Assembly: GCA_963693285.1 (NCBI GenBank)
Contig: OY848920.1
Span: 1,490,501-1,554,500, forward strand
DNA from: Xestospongia muta
Taxonomy: Eukaryota > Porifera > Demospongiae > Haplosclerida > Petrosiidae
Length of the DNA: 64,000 nucleotides
Direction: 5' to 3'
Numbering within the stretch: the first letter of the stretch is position 1; every line of letters starts with the position of its first letter. A program made the translations under genes and the position numbers. This document shows positions 12,701-23,398 of this stretch, piece by piece. The notes below the pieces were generated by a model, which worked only from the letters and a program-made list of their open reading frames with translations, searched no databases and was not told where the DNA came from.

Positions 12701-15147
12701 GTATATCGCTGGAAGAAAATGAAGATGGACAGGGAAAGAATGGAGGACAAAATAGAGGACCAGATAACACATCAGAAGAGGAAGATAGTAGTTCACAAGA
12801 TAATGAAGACCCTTCTAACAGTGAAAATAGTGAAACGGATGATGAACTTATAATGGGAAGGTATGGTGAAGAACAAGAAGGAGGGAGACAAGGAGAGGGT
12901 GGAAAAGGAGACAGAAGAGAACATGATGAAAGTAAAGGTGAAGTAGGAGAAGAAGAAGACCCTCAAAGTCAAAGGGAAAGAGATCAACATCAGTTAGAAA
13001 GTCAGGGAGTGGAAGAGGAAGAAGTTCCTATAACACAAAATTTGCTTTCTAATTGTGAAGGTAGTAGTAATGCATAATCTGCTAATATAATATATAATTG
13101 CATGTTTATAGAATTAGAAATAAAAGAAAGTGATGAAACATCTGATAACATAGATTTTGAAGTACAAGAAATAGAGACAAGTGAGTAAATCCTGATAATG
13201 AAGATCTTTATTTTGATTTCTATATATCACAACATTATTTGTCTGCGGCTCTATACTCTAGAAACTGAAAATTTCAAAGATGATGAAGAGCAACATAAAC
13301 CTTTACAAAGTAGTGATAAAACTGTTGCTACATTGACATCACAAAATGGTAAGAACACGTTATCATATAATCTTAACTCATATTTTATTTTAGTTGCTAC
13401 TAAACCAACTGAAAAGGCTGGTATTTATTATCATTGTAAGATGTATTATGAGGAAAAAGCTACATTAGAATATGAATGGAAAATTATGTTTACTGTTGTT
13501 AAGGATCTTGATGCACTTGAACAGGTTATAATATAGCATGTGTAAATTTATGTTGATTTATATCACTTTAGTATATAAAACAACATTATCCTCTTGCTGA
13601 AGAAAGTCAGAAAATTGGTTTTAACTTAAAATCACAAAATGACATTGAGTTTGATATTCAAAAGTATCATCATGAAATTCCTCAAGATTGGGTGATTTTG
13701 CCTCGTATGCAACCTCTCATGGTAAAGAAAGAATATTTCCTGATATAATATTATTATAACAATTATATAATCTTTTGTTTAGGTGAAATATACTGACATT
13801 AAAATGTTTGGTAGTACTGGACATCATGAGCCTCCATTATGTTTGGTAGATGTATGTGCAGATCTGGGACCTGACACAGTCAAAAGACTTCATTACAAAG
13901 TTCCAGTTTTGGGAGTTGAAAGGAATGTTGATTTATTCATCAACTTATTTATAAGGCAAAAATCTCTAAAATGTAAGAATACCATTCACAATATTAGTCA
14001 TAAAACATTTTCATGCAAATTTTATTTTAAAGTCTCTAAGTTAATATGCTGTTTTTTTCTCAAAGTTACAACAACTCATCACAGTGATCAGGTGATGAGT
14101 CATGGAGCTCAAGCCAGTGTACCAGAACATCAGAATCCAATGGAAGATGACTTGATCAATCAGGTTGATTATTAAGATTAATATCATTCATTGAATAATC
14201 TATAAAATTGTCTTATTGTTCATTAGCAATCTACTGACCTGATGAGAATGAATTCAATAAAACAAGGAGATGAACAGATATCAGAAGAGGAGTCAAAGCG
14301 GAAAAGACATTATGTGGCATTTTTACCAGCATTAGATCTAGCATTCATATCAAAGGTTCAGAATTTGTCACCTGATCATGTTCTTGAAAAAACGCAAATG
14401 AAGGTTGGTGAGAGAAACAAACTAATTGATGAGGATCTCCAACAGAGCTTTCCTTTAAAAGGTAATTAATAGTGTTATACATAACATTTGTACTTCACAT
14501 TATGTGGCATTTGTACCAGCATTAGATCTAGCATTCATATCAAAGGTTCAGAATTTGTCACCTGATCATGTTCTTGAAAAAACGCAAATGAAGGTTGGTG
14601 AGAGAAACAAACTAATTGATGAGGATCTCCAACAGAGCTTTCCTTTAAAAGGTAATTAATAGTGTTATACATAACATTTGTACTTTTCATTGCATGGTAT
14701 TTTTACTAGCATTAGATCTAGCATTCATATCAAAGGTTCAGAATTTGTCACCTGATCATGTTCTTGAAAAAACGCAAATGAAGGCTGGCCATATGCAAGA
14801 AAAAGAGTCTACACAATCGAGTGAGAGAGACACACTAATTGTTGAGGATTTTCAACAGAGCTTTCCTTTGAAAGGTAGTTAATGATGTTGTATATAACAT
14901 TGGTACTTTTCATTGTATGATATTGTTACTAGCATTAGATCTAGCAGTTATATCAAAGGCTCAGAATTTGCTAACTGTTGAAGGACTCAAGGAAATGGAA
15001 ACAATGGCTAAAGAAAAAGTGCCCATCCTATCTGACAATGAAAAGATAGGTATGTTATCAGAGACACTCCAAGTAGTTGCTCAATATCTAGTTATGCCAA
15101 ATTCTTCATTGAAGCAAGCAGAAAGAAATGGAGGAAGTGTATTATAA
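9768..15147 (+). CDS. Family B gene 1: coiled coil-Death-coiled coil-ZU5-UPA-like protein (first exon not identified)
   Basis: In-phase exons: 9768-9905 (coiled coil), 9966-10199 (Death domain, EDWEQLGLHLNIEQ...KEWAKKG), 10257-10370, 10492-10566, 10741-10848, 11237-11410, 11454-11585, 11644-11871, 11913-12032, 12144-12197 (coils), 12269-13060 (ZU5 plus acidic tail), 13112-13180, 13262-13348, 13394-13524, 13572-13721, 13783-13972 (UPA-like), 14066-14163, then 14227-14461, 14520-14651, 14710-14874, 14933-15147 (coils). ZU5 runs from GSLRGVIPAGDTLFLLQ to the YGSISCTQFCLIGI strand. A second Death exon (10922-11055) has an in-frame TAG at 10957-10959 and must be skipped. The normal C-terminal helical domain is replaced at 14309 by coil exons fused in frame. 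The final exon stops at 15145-15147, or could splice at 15049 into 15471. Likely a cytoplasmic signalling scaffold. The exon chain is well supported by phase; gene limits are not. Confidence 0.65.
10922..11055 (+). pseudogene. Decayed second Death-domain exon
   Basis: After a gcaaactag acceptor, the phase-1 reading gives QDDWE-stop-FGLQLNIDLFTLTNI, which parallels EDWEQLGLHLNIEQSVLNNI of the Death exon at 9966. TAG replaces the Gln codon at 10957-10959 and the domain ends early. It is a duplicated Death exon that has died inside the gene. Confidence 0.75.
14227..14461 (+). other. Chimeric exon: UPA-tail exon fused to coiled-coil exon
   Basis: The first 83 bases equal the start of the helical-domain exon at 31220 (QSTDLMRMNSIKQGDEQ...SKRK). 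From 14309 the sequence switches to the DNA around 11443-11585, including the former intron end (cattatgtggcatttttacc), which is now read as H-Y-V-A-F-L-P. The frame stays open through the junction and ends in phase 1 like the other coil exons. It is a recombination junction, probably unequal crossing-over. Confidence 0.8.
14332..15049 (+). repeat. Tandem array of four homologous coiled-coil exon units
   Basis: Four head-to-tail units begin cattagatctagca and carry ALDLA(F/V)ISK: about 14332-14461, 14520-14651, 14710-14874 and 14933-15049. The first two are almost identical to each other and to the exon at 11454; the third is longer, with an added HMQEKESTQSSE segment. Flanking intron sequence is copied too. 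Each is 3n bases long with phase-1 ends, so unit number can change without breaking the frame. Paralogous units lie at 11644, 17472 and 28778. Confidence 0.85.
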
Positions 15148-15160
15148 TGATTACATAGAT
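15050..15160 (+). pseudogene. Family A Death-like domain fragment fused to a family B coil exon
   Basis: After the coil unit ending SDNEKIG, the reading continues MLSETLQVVAQYLVMPN, which matches LSEETLQVVARCLDMPN of the subfamily III Death-like exon at about 36285. A frameshift then turns the expected EWRKCM region into ERNGGSVL-stop (15145-15147). A family A domain fragment has landed in the family B exon array and now supplies the end of the frame. Confidence 0.7.
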
Positions 15161-15470
15161 TAACACAAACTCTCAAAGTTTATAGAACAGACACTTGATA
15201 GATATTTCAGCTAGTACATTCTTGCGTATGCAAACACAATAAAGTAGTCAGTTCAATTTATGTATGGTCTTTGTATTTCTATTATACTTTGTCATTTCTA
15301 GTTCAATTTTCTATTTATATGTACCAAATTGTCTCATTATTTTCTTCTTAATGTAACTTATGTTTGCAATTACTTCTTTTATGGTTGCAATGATGGTGAT
15401 AAAGCCATGACAGTGATTTACAAGATCAAACATAATATAACAAAACTTACATAGTCTTTAAATTATATAG
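15148..15470. other. Gap between coil array and the next in-phase exon
   Basis: About 320 bp of AT-rich DNA with no exon seen. It could be an intron of a longer gene or the promoter/5' region of the double ZU5-UPA gene. No start codon and donor in the right phase were identified. Confidence 0.4.
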
Positions 15471-18400
15471 GTCTACTTGATATACAAGGCAAAGTGAATG
15501 TGCAATTGCAGGTATCTATAGATTCTAATGAGAAATGTATCCAGTGTGACCACTGGAATAGCCCAAACATATCAGGTAACAACATTATATGTCTTATACT
15601 GAAGTAACACAAGCATTTTTAGACTTATTAAAAGGAATGGTGACAGTAGGAAAGAAAATTTGTCTCTACAATGCTAATTCTGATCATGAATTAACTGTAG
15701 ATGAATGTGGGCTGAGACTTATCATTCCTGCAATGGTCATAAAACCAACAGAGTCTGTTTATGAAGTAGCAGCTCAAGGATTGTGGGGTGGCAAGTTTGT
15801 ATTTCCAGAAGATAGCAAGCTTGTCAGTGGTGTGTGCTACATATCAATAGCCAATTCTTGTGAGCTCAATGACTATGTTACTGTTGAGTTAGAGCATTGT
15901 GCTGAAGTCATTGATGAGAGACAGACACAATACTTAAGTTTTGTTGTTGCCAAATCTGGCCCACCATTCAAATTTGAATATTTACCAGGAGGGTCATTCT
16001 CCTCACAGTCTCAATATGGCACTATATCTCTAAAAAGGTTTTCATTATTATTTGCTATAGTAGTAATTGGCGCAGCAGATGTGCTTGTTGGTGGTGCTTC
16101 TTTTGGAGTAGGAGGGGCTGTTGTAGGAGCTGTTACTCCTAGAGTTTTAGCTTTAGGTGTTAGATCAAGTAAGGATTGGTATATCTTGTCTAAACTTTAC
16201 TTGAAACAAATATAGCTGCCAAGATTCCTAACATCTACTACAAAGAGTATGTTTATTACAAAAACATGGGGCATAGGAAACGTTATCTATACTATGTTGT
16301 TACTCATGATACTATGTACTCAAAGGTATTTCTTTTATGTTTTTTATAACGTGCATATGTTTATATGCTTTTAGCATGTTAAAGGTTTAAAGTCTAATGA
16401 GTTTGGGGAAATTCATTCTTATCGCAGATTTTCTTTTACTGGAAATCAGTTAAAATTATCTCAATTTCCTGATGATAGCACAATTCATGGTTGGAAAGTG
16501 ACACCTGACCTACTTCCACCTGTAGTAAGCTTATTAATGGATGTATGTATTTGTCAAACAGAAAGTTGTTTTAATGATTAACACTATTTTATAATTTCAT
16601 GTTTTAATTACAGATTAATAAAAGAGATGTTGATGACTTTAATGAGTCAGGACATAATGATCTTCCATACATTCCTGTGCTAATAAGTGCTCATTCTCCC
16701 ACAAATGAAGTGCTTGAATGTATGGTAACTATTAAGGGTATTCAATCTACCGATCCAACATCAACTGAAAATCAACCCAAAATTTCTATTAATATTTCAT
16801 TGGCAGAGTTAAACAGTGAGTGTTTGTTCTTATTCTTTGTCAAGCATAATATAAAGTAGGATGTGTAACTAACTGATTGAATTTATTTTCACTTTAGATG
16901 TATCAGCTAGTGATCAAGAAGTTGAAAGAGATCAATCGAATAAAGGTTTGCATATATATGTCTAGCACCACAATGACTTTAAATGAAGCAATGTTGTTCA
17001 ATGATTTTACTATAATATAGTATATTACATACAACAATAGTATATAATGAACATATAGTCCAAAACCTTCCTATTATCAGAAGTGAGATGGTAAATGTAT
17101 TTAGTTACAAGTGATGTATTCCTAATAGCTAGCAACTATAGCAAGATATTCAGTATTTTCTGTCAATGCATTATTTGACCATCTGTTATTGTTGTCTGCC
17201 TATTATCATTCCTATCTTAAAGGTCTTGAAGATGAACAAGATACACTCAAAATGAAGTCTAGTGATGACATAGAAAGTGAATTATTAGTTTCTGAAGATG
17301 AGTTAATATCAGAAATAGAGACACTACAGCAGAAGACAGTAACTACATCTTTCAGTTTACAACTAAGTGAGAGAGACAAACTAATCAAGGATTTACAACA
17401 GAGTATTCTTTTGAAAGGTAACTGGTATCATTATAACATTTGTAATTCTTGTTGTATGGTATTGTTACTAGCATTAGATCTAGCAGTTATATCAAAGGCT
17501 CAGGATTTGTTAACTAATGAAGGACTGGAGGAAACACAAACAAAGACTAGAGAAGAAGAGTCCACACTATCTAACAATGAAAAGAAAGGTATGTTAAAAG
17601 ATGACATTGATCTTGTGATTACTTGTGTATTATCAGAATTGAAGGATCAGTTAGAGGATCCTTTTGATGATGATCATTATATATCTCTGTCATCTCCTAG
17701 TAACAGTATGTTTTATTATAAAGTGTATTTATTACTAATGAGTTTTTCACAGTTACTGAAGAGTCTGTTCATCAACAAAATACAGAGCGTGACACATTCA
17801 CTTCACAGCTAAGAGAGAGAGATAAACAGATTGAAGAGTTGAAGCAAAGCTTGAAAGGTAACTGATATTAGTAGATAATTGTTACTTCTCATTATATGAA
17901 GTTCTGTGTATACTATATCAGTTTAATGTTTCTACATAGAAATGAGACAAATAAAACTTGAAGATTTAGCATCATATCTGAATCAAATGGAAGGTATAAC
18001 AAATAGACAATATTACTTAATGTATATTCATGTATATACTTTGTTCTAATCAATCATATACTTTTATGTTATAGGTAACCTCAGAGGTGTTATTCCAGCT
18101 GGAGACACTCTTTTCCTACTTCGAGGTAGTAGTCATCCTCAATTTTTTAACTGGGAGAAATATGGATTATCTCTATCTGCACCTGAAGGAATACTACCTC
18201 CATCAGAGACATGTGAAGTGGCTATCACTGCTCTTGCTGGAGGTGAATTTGAATTCCCTAAAGGCAATGAGCTTGTCAGTGCTGTTTATGCAATTTCCAT
18301 TTCAAAGCCACTACTAAAACCTCTTACTATCAATATACAACATTGTGTAGCACTAGAGACACTGGAACAATGTAATTCTCTTCAGTTTGTGAGAGCGCCA

Positions 18401-20202
18401 CTCAATAATGGGATACCTCCTTATAAGTTCAAAATTCTTTCAGGAGGACATTTTACTCCAGGAAGCCAATATGGCTCTATTTCTTGCCTTCAGTTTTGTG
18501 AGTTTGGCATTGTAAGGAAAGGAGATGAAGGAGAAGAAGACAGTACATCAGATGAGGAAGATGGTAGCTCACAGGAGAATGAAGACCCTCCTAACAATGA
18601 AGATAGTGAAACAAATAATGATAGTCTGCAACATTCAGGTAGTAACACACATCTATTAATATAGCTATGTACCTACATTATGTATGATTATTTGTAAGTG
18701 TATGTTTACAATATTTCTGTATTTATTAAGATTGCATATGGATTCATTATATTGAAATACATTTTCTATACCATAGAAACAGAAAACTTGGAAAGTGATG
18801 AAGTCCACCCTAAACCAATAATGGGAGGAAATAGTGAAAGACAAGTAGAAGGAGGTGGACAAGGAGAGGGTGGAGAAGGTGACAGAGGTGAAGAACATGA
18901 TCAATGTGAAGGTGAGGTAGAAGAAAAGCCTCAGAGCCAAAGAGAAAGAAATCAACATCAGTCAAAAGGACAGAGAGTGGGAGAGGAAGCACAAGAAGTT
19001 TTTATAATTGAAAAAAGTGAGAACCCAATTAATAGAATAATGATAACTAAGAAAACATATTTCAGCTGGTACTGAATCTGCTAAAAAGGCAGACATTCTT
19101 TTTTTCTGTAAAGTTTACTACGAGGAGAAAGCTATGTTAGAATGGCAATTTATGTTTACAGTTGTAAAAAATCTTGATGCACTTCAGCAGGTATTATATC
19201 ACAAGTATATGTATATTATTACATGCTTATACTTTTTTTATTGTAGTATATTAAAAAGAATCGTCCTCAATTGGAGGAGGATCAGAGTGTTGATATAATT
19301 TTAAAATCACAAAGTGATGTCGAGTTTGATATTCAAAAGTATCAACATGAAACTCCTCATGGTTGGGAAATTAAACCTCGGAGGCGACCTCTAAAAGTAA
19401 GAAATATTAGGAAATGAAAATATTCAGTCTATGAACATTAATATATAACATATCTTATAAAGTAATCAATTCTTATCCTTGTGCAAATTAATGTCTAACT
19501 ACTGATAGATATTTTTATGTAAAAAATTGTCACTAACACTTTCAATCTCTTGTCTAGCTGAAACATACCTCCATTACAAGATTTGGTAGTGGGAAATATT
19601 CAGAGCCTCCATCATGTTTGGTTGATGTGTATGCAGATCAAGAGCCTGGTACAACAAAGAGGCTTCATTACAAAGTTCCAGTGTTAGGAGTGGAAGAGTC
19701 TGTTGAGATTTGCATCAATTTATCTTTAAGACCAAGATATAATACAAGTGAGAGAAATTTTTCTATAAAATTCTAACAAACAGTTTATACATATACAGCC
19801 AAAGTTGAAAGTGCTGCTCCTTACAGAGATCCAATGTTTACTAGTGATAAAGTTAAAGAAGTTAGAAAAATCATAGATGATGTTCTTACTAAACAGCATT
19901 CTGCTTTGGATGGTTTACTGAAAGCAGCTCTGAAATCAGTTGCTATAGAAATGTATTCTCATGGTCTAATATCTGAAACAACCAAAGATACAGCAAATTT
20001 TAATGACATAATGAGAGAATTCAAGTCAGGCATGAGCTTCATAAATGATGGTCAAGAATTAGTGAAATATTGTGAGCTATTTTTGCAGAGTTTAGTTAAA
20101 CAAAAAGGTCCATACAAACGGGCAGCTAGTGGTATAGCTCAAGAATGGACTACCAAAATTAAAGAAAGACTAGATATAAATATCAAGTTTGATATCGAGT
20201 GA
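15471..20202 (+). CDS. Family B gene 2: tandem ZU5-UPA, ZU5-UPA and C-terminal helical domain (first exon not identified)
   Basis: Sixteen exons chain in phase: 15471-15575, 15623-16168 (ZU5 no. 1), 16216-16325, 16375-16524, 16614-16815 (UPA no. 1), 16898-16945, 17223-17417, 17472-17705, 17753-17857, 17940-17993 (coils), 18075-18638 (ZU5 no. 2), 18777-19016 (acidic linker), 19066-19190, 19247-19396, 19558-19747 (UPA no. 2), 19799-20202. That gives at least 1,139 residues and a natural TGA. ZU5 no. 1 (YNANSDHELTVDECG... HCAEV) is divergent and ends GTISLKRFSLLFAIV, followed by a Gly/Ala/Val-rich hydrophobic stretch. ZU5 no. 2 ends YGSISCLQFCEFGI. Both UPA modules contain an exon of exactly 150 nt at the same place, showing they are duplicates. 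The helical domain (KVKEVRKIIDDVL... MYSHGLIS... FLQSLV) recurs in all family B tails; I do not recognise it beyond a death-fold-like pattern. Two ZU5s recall PIDD1. Confidence 0.75.
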
Positions 20203-20420
20203 TAAAATTAATACTAATTACATTTTCATACAAGCAAAATATGTTTTGTACTCATTTAATGTATTCTTTCTTGTTTTAAAATATATATAGTTGAAATATA
20301 ATCGTGGTTGTTTACATCTATTTGTACAATTTATATAATATTATAGTTAAGGCTTATGAATCTCCTTAACATGCATGTGGTCACATCACTGGGTGGGTCA
20401 CAGTGCTCTAACTAAACAAT
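20203..20420. promoter_or_regulatory. Probable promoter region of the Death-CARD gene
   Basis: Short AT-rich gap. A gcttatgaatctccttaa stretch followed by an ATG-proximal atggctgcaagaagag recurs in decayed form before the related Death exons near 31755 and 34000 and near 23552. This suggests the upstream region was duplicated with the gene. No specific element can be named. Confidence 0.35.
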
Positions 20421-21470
20421 ATGGCTGCAAGAAGAGAAGATATATTTGAAGAGAAACCAACTCTTGATGAACTATGTGAACATATTCACATTGGTAGTAA
20501 ATGGTACCAGTTAGGAATTATGTTGAAACTGGATGTTAAGAAGTTAAATGATATTCAAAAATTACCAGAAGATTCAACTTACAAAACATCAAAAATGTTT
20601 CAGTTGTGGTTAGATACCAACCCTCATGGTACCAGAAAACAAATTATAGAGGGTTTGAGAAAAGGAGTCATTGAAGAAAACACTGTTGCTCATGAGTATG
20701 AAAAGGCACTGAGGACGTCCTGTAGTAAGTGAAATATTTTCTATCATGTTCGTAGATATAGTGACTAAAGTTGTCTATCACTTAATTCTCTTCCAATTAC
20801 TATATATATAAATAAACATTTATATACCTGATACTGACACAATTGAACTATCTTGTGTTCACTGTAAATAACTTATATAATTACTATTGTCATGAATTAT
20901 TTTATAAGTACTTGTTCTATTTCCTTATCATCTCATAGTTACCACTTCTACTGAGAAAAGAGTTCATGTTCCATCTCAACAGGACAAAGGTATAACATTA
21001 TATACAATAGTACTATTAATTAATGGAGGTCATCATTATATTGTGAAGTATGTTACACACTTAACATAGTCTTAATTTAAAATAGAACATACTATAAGTG
21101 AATGTATCTAACTACATGAGTTATTTATATCTCCTCTTTTCTAGTTAATCATAATCCTTTTAAAATATTTCAAACTCATTCTTCTAAACTTTGTGATGCC
21201 TTTGAAGCTGATCCTCTTCGTATTGTTAATGGTCTCATAGCTGATGAACTAATATCATCAAATCTTAGGAAAGATATTTCTAGTATGAGTGGTAGATCAT
21301 ATGATAAAGCTAGTTATATAATTGATGAGATACAAAGACAGTTACAATATGATGATGGTAAATCAACTCAATATTTGCAAAAACTTTGTGACTTTCTTCA
21401 AAAGCAAGGAGATCAGATTTTGAAAGATATTGGTGGAAAAATGATGAGTCAGTTACAGAACAAGTCCTAA
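20421..21470 (+). CDS. Compact Death-CARD-like adaptor protein
   Basis: Exons 20421-20724, 20939-20989 and 21145-21470 give a complete 226-residue frame with an ATG (MAARREDIFEEKPTLDE) and TAA. Residues about 12-100 match the Death-domain pattern: SKWYQLGIMLKLDVKKLNDI, a central FQLWLDTNP, then RKQIIEGLRKG and an AHEYEKAL helix. The last exon encodes a CARD-like helical bundle of about 100 residues (LCDAFEADPLRIVNGLIADE... ASYIIDEIQRQL... LQKLCDFLQKQG). No enzyme or sensor domain is present, so an adaptor joining Death- and CARD-containing partners is the natural inference, like CRADD with the domain order reversed. It lies between ZU5-UPA genes whose neighbours carry matching domains. Two decayed copies lie downstream (31850, 34054). 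The CARD call is by pattern and needs structural support. Confidence 0.78.
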
Positions 21471-21918
21471 CATGTACAGTTATTAAAATTAATGTTTTAT
21501 TAATAACTATTAATTATGATAGGAAAATAATGAGTCACTTCCAACAGTAGATCAATTTCCTAAACTACTATTTTTTTAGTAATATTATGTTATATTCATT
21601 GTATGAGACTATGATAGTGAAGTATTATGTAATGGTCAATGTACTTAATTTGACAGTTTTATTAATTGGATTGAGCAAAGGTCAAAAGGTACACCATTTA
21701 ATTGTCTTAACTGTCACTACCTCATTTATTGGGTGTTATTTATATAAATCTCATGGTTGGGGTCATTCTATCCCATGTAATGAGCCCCACCCACAAATCT
21801 TCAAACATTATTCATGAAAGCCCAGTTATTATGAATTACATTGTATTGCTCACATGTACATGAATATATCTCACAAGAATGTTGGGTGTGGCTCATAAAT
21901 CTTATTATGAACTTACAG
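21471..21918. other. Intergenic stretch
   Basis: About 450 bp between the Death-CARD gene and the UPA-type gene. The frame at 21587-21817 has no conserved motif or splice context and looks like chance. A gggtgtggctcataaatc stretch resembles upstream sequence of other family B genes. Confidence 0.4.
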
Positions 21919-22671
21919 AACAACACATTACAATGTTCACCCTACACCTCCTAAACCACTTCCAAGAACTCGCAATGCTAAAAAGAATAAAGAAAACATG
22001 GAAAGTGATGAAGTCCACCTTAAGGGTACATTAATATTATTTTATTTGGTATTGGATAAAACTTTTAAGGGTCTTTTGACTATATTTGTAACAATACGAT
22101 GTGTATTTGTATTGTCTAGAATCAGAAAAGACACCGGATAAAGTTCATGCTAAGACACCTAAGCCACATCCAAGAACTCACAATGCTAAGAAGGGTATTA
22201 AAATTTTGTTGTCTCATCTTTATTTCAATTACAATTTAAGAGATTACTGCAAGACCAAGTGCAAATACTGATCTTTGTTATTCATGTAAAGTTTATCATG
22301 AGAAGAAAACTACTTCAGTATGGGAAGTTATGTTCACAGTTGTTAAAAATCTGGATGTCCTTTCAGAGGTCAGTACATGATTATTATGTATACCAGCTAT
22401 GTTACTGTATGAATTATTTCATGCAGTATATGAGGAAGAAGCATCCTAATGCCAATGAATTTCCGAAAGTAGACTTAAACCTCTCATCACAAAGTTATGT
22501 TGAATTTAACTTTCAAAAATATAGTGAACAAATTACTCAAGGATGGGAAATCATACCTCTGATAAAACCTACTAGAGTAAGGAGTATTAATGTTTGCTAG
22601 GAGACTGACACACATGGTGACAACAATGCTGACATTAATTGTAACAAAACACTTCAATGATGTACAATGTA

Positions 22672-22713
<42 letters not shown>

Positions 22714-23398
22714 GCACACTTTATAATTTTATTAATGAAATTTTCTTGACTTTAGCTTTACCGCAAATTCATTGACAAGTTTGGAAGTAGTGGACAATCT
22801 GAACCTTCATGTGCAGTAATTGTGCGTGCCAATCCACAATCTGACAATGACTTCTTTTACTACTCAGTTCCAGTTCTATTAGATAATGAACCTGATGTTG
22901 AGATATCCATTTATTTATATCTTACACCAAAATTTGCAGGTGAGAATAATTATGACTACTTGACATCAGATATATGTGCTATTTTGTATAGACACAGTTA
23001 AACAACAAGATGGGGCTACTTCAAATCCAATCCTAAGTAATGATGATGTCAAAAAAGTTAGAAAGATCATAGAAAGTGTTCTTACCCAGTGGCACTCTAA
23101 ATTAAGTAAATTGTTTAATGCATCTCTGCAACAAATTGCTACAGACATGTATTCTTGTGGTATAATATCACAAAATGTAAGAGCTGCTCCAGTTTTCATG
23201 GACATGATGGCAGAATTTCAGTTAGGCATGGAATTCATAAGTGATGGTCAAAGATTAGTAAATTATTGTCAGACCTTTTTACAGATTTTAGTTAAGCAAG
23301 GAGGTCCACACAAACAGGCAGCCATTAGTATTGCTGAGGATTGGATTGGCAACATTAAAAGAGAACTGAAATTAAACATAAATTTTGATACTAAGTAG
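21919..23398 (+). CDS. Family B gene 4: UPA-like module plus helical domain, no ZU5
   Basis: Exons: 21919-22025 and 22120-22194 (related Pro/Lys-rich units, PKPLPRTRNAKK and PKPHPRTHNAKK), about 22241-22368, 22427-22576, 22756-22939, 22992-23398. The middle three correspond to the UPA exons of gene 2, including the 150-nt exon (YMRKKHPNANEF... GWEIIPL). The last carries the helical domain (DVKKVRKIIESVLTQWHSK... MYSCGIIS... LVKQGGPHKQAA) and ends with TAG. No ZU5, coil or Death exon was found upstream as far as the Death-CARD stop at 21470. The first exon starts mid-codon, so the true 5' end is missing: a truncated paralogue, a UPA-only protein, or a part joined by unusual splicing. The exon frames are intact, which suggests use. 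Confidence 0.65.
22673..22712. repeat. (TA)n microsatellite
   Basis: A pure TA run of about 38-40 bases in the intron before the third UPA exon of gene 4. Likely polymorphic; no function implied. Confidence 0.95.

Noticed and set aside
12793..12990. Minus-strand frame and low-complexity signal in the acidic linker
   Set aside because: A mirror of the Glu/Gly-rich coding stretch, not an independent gene.
11237..15049. CRISPR-like reading of the regularly spaced repeated exons
   Set aside because: The repeats are 100-200 bp coding exons with GT-AG introns in an animal-type gene, not short direct repeats with unique spacers.
21587..21817. A 76-residue frame between genes 3 and 4
   Set aside because: No conserved copy, no motif, no splice context.
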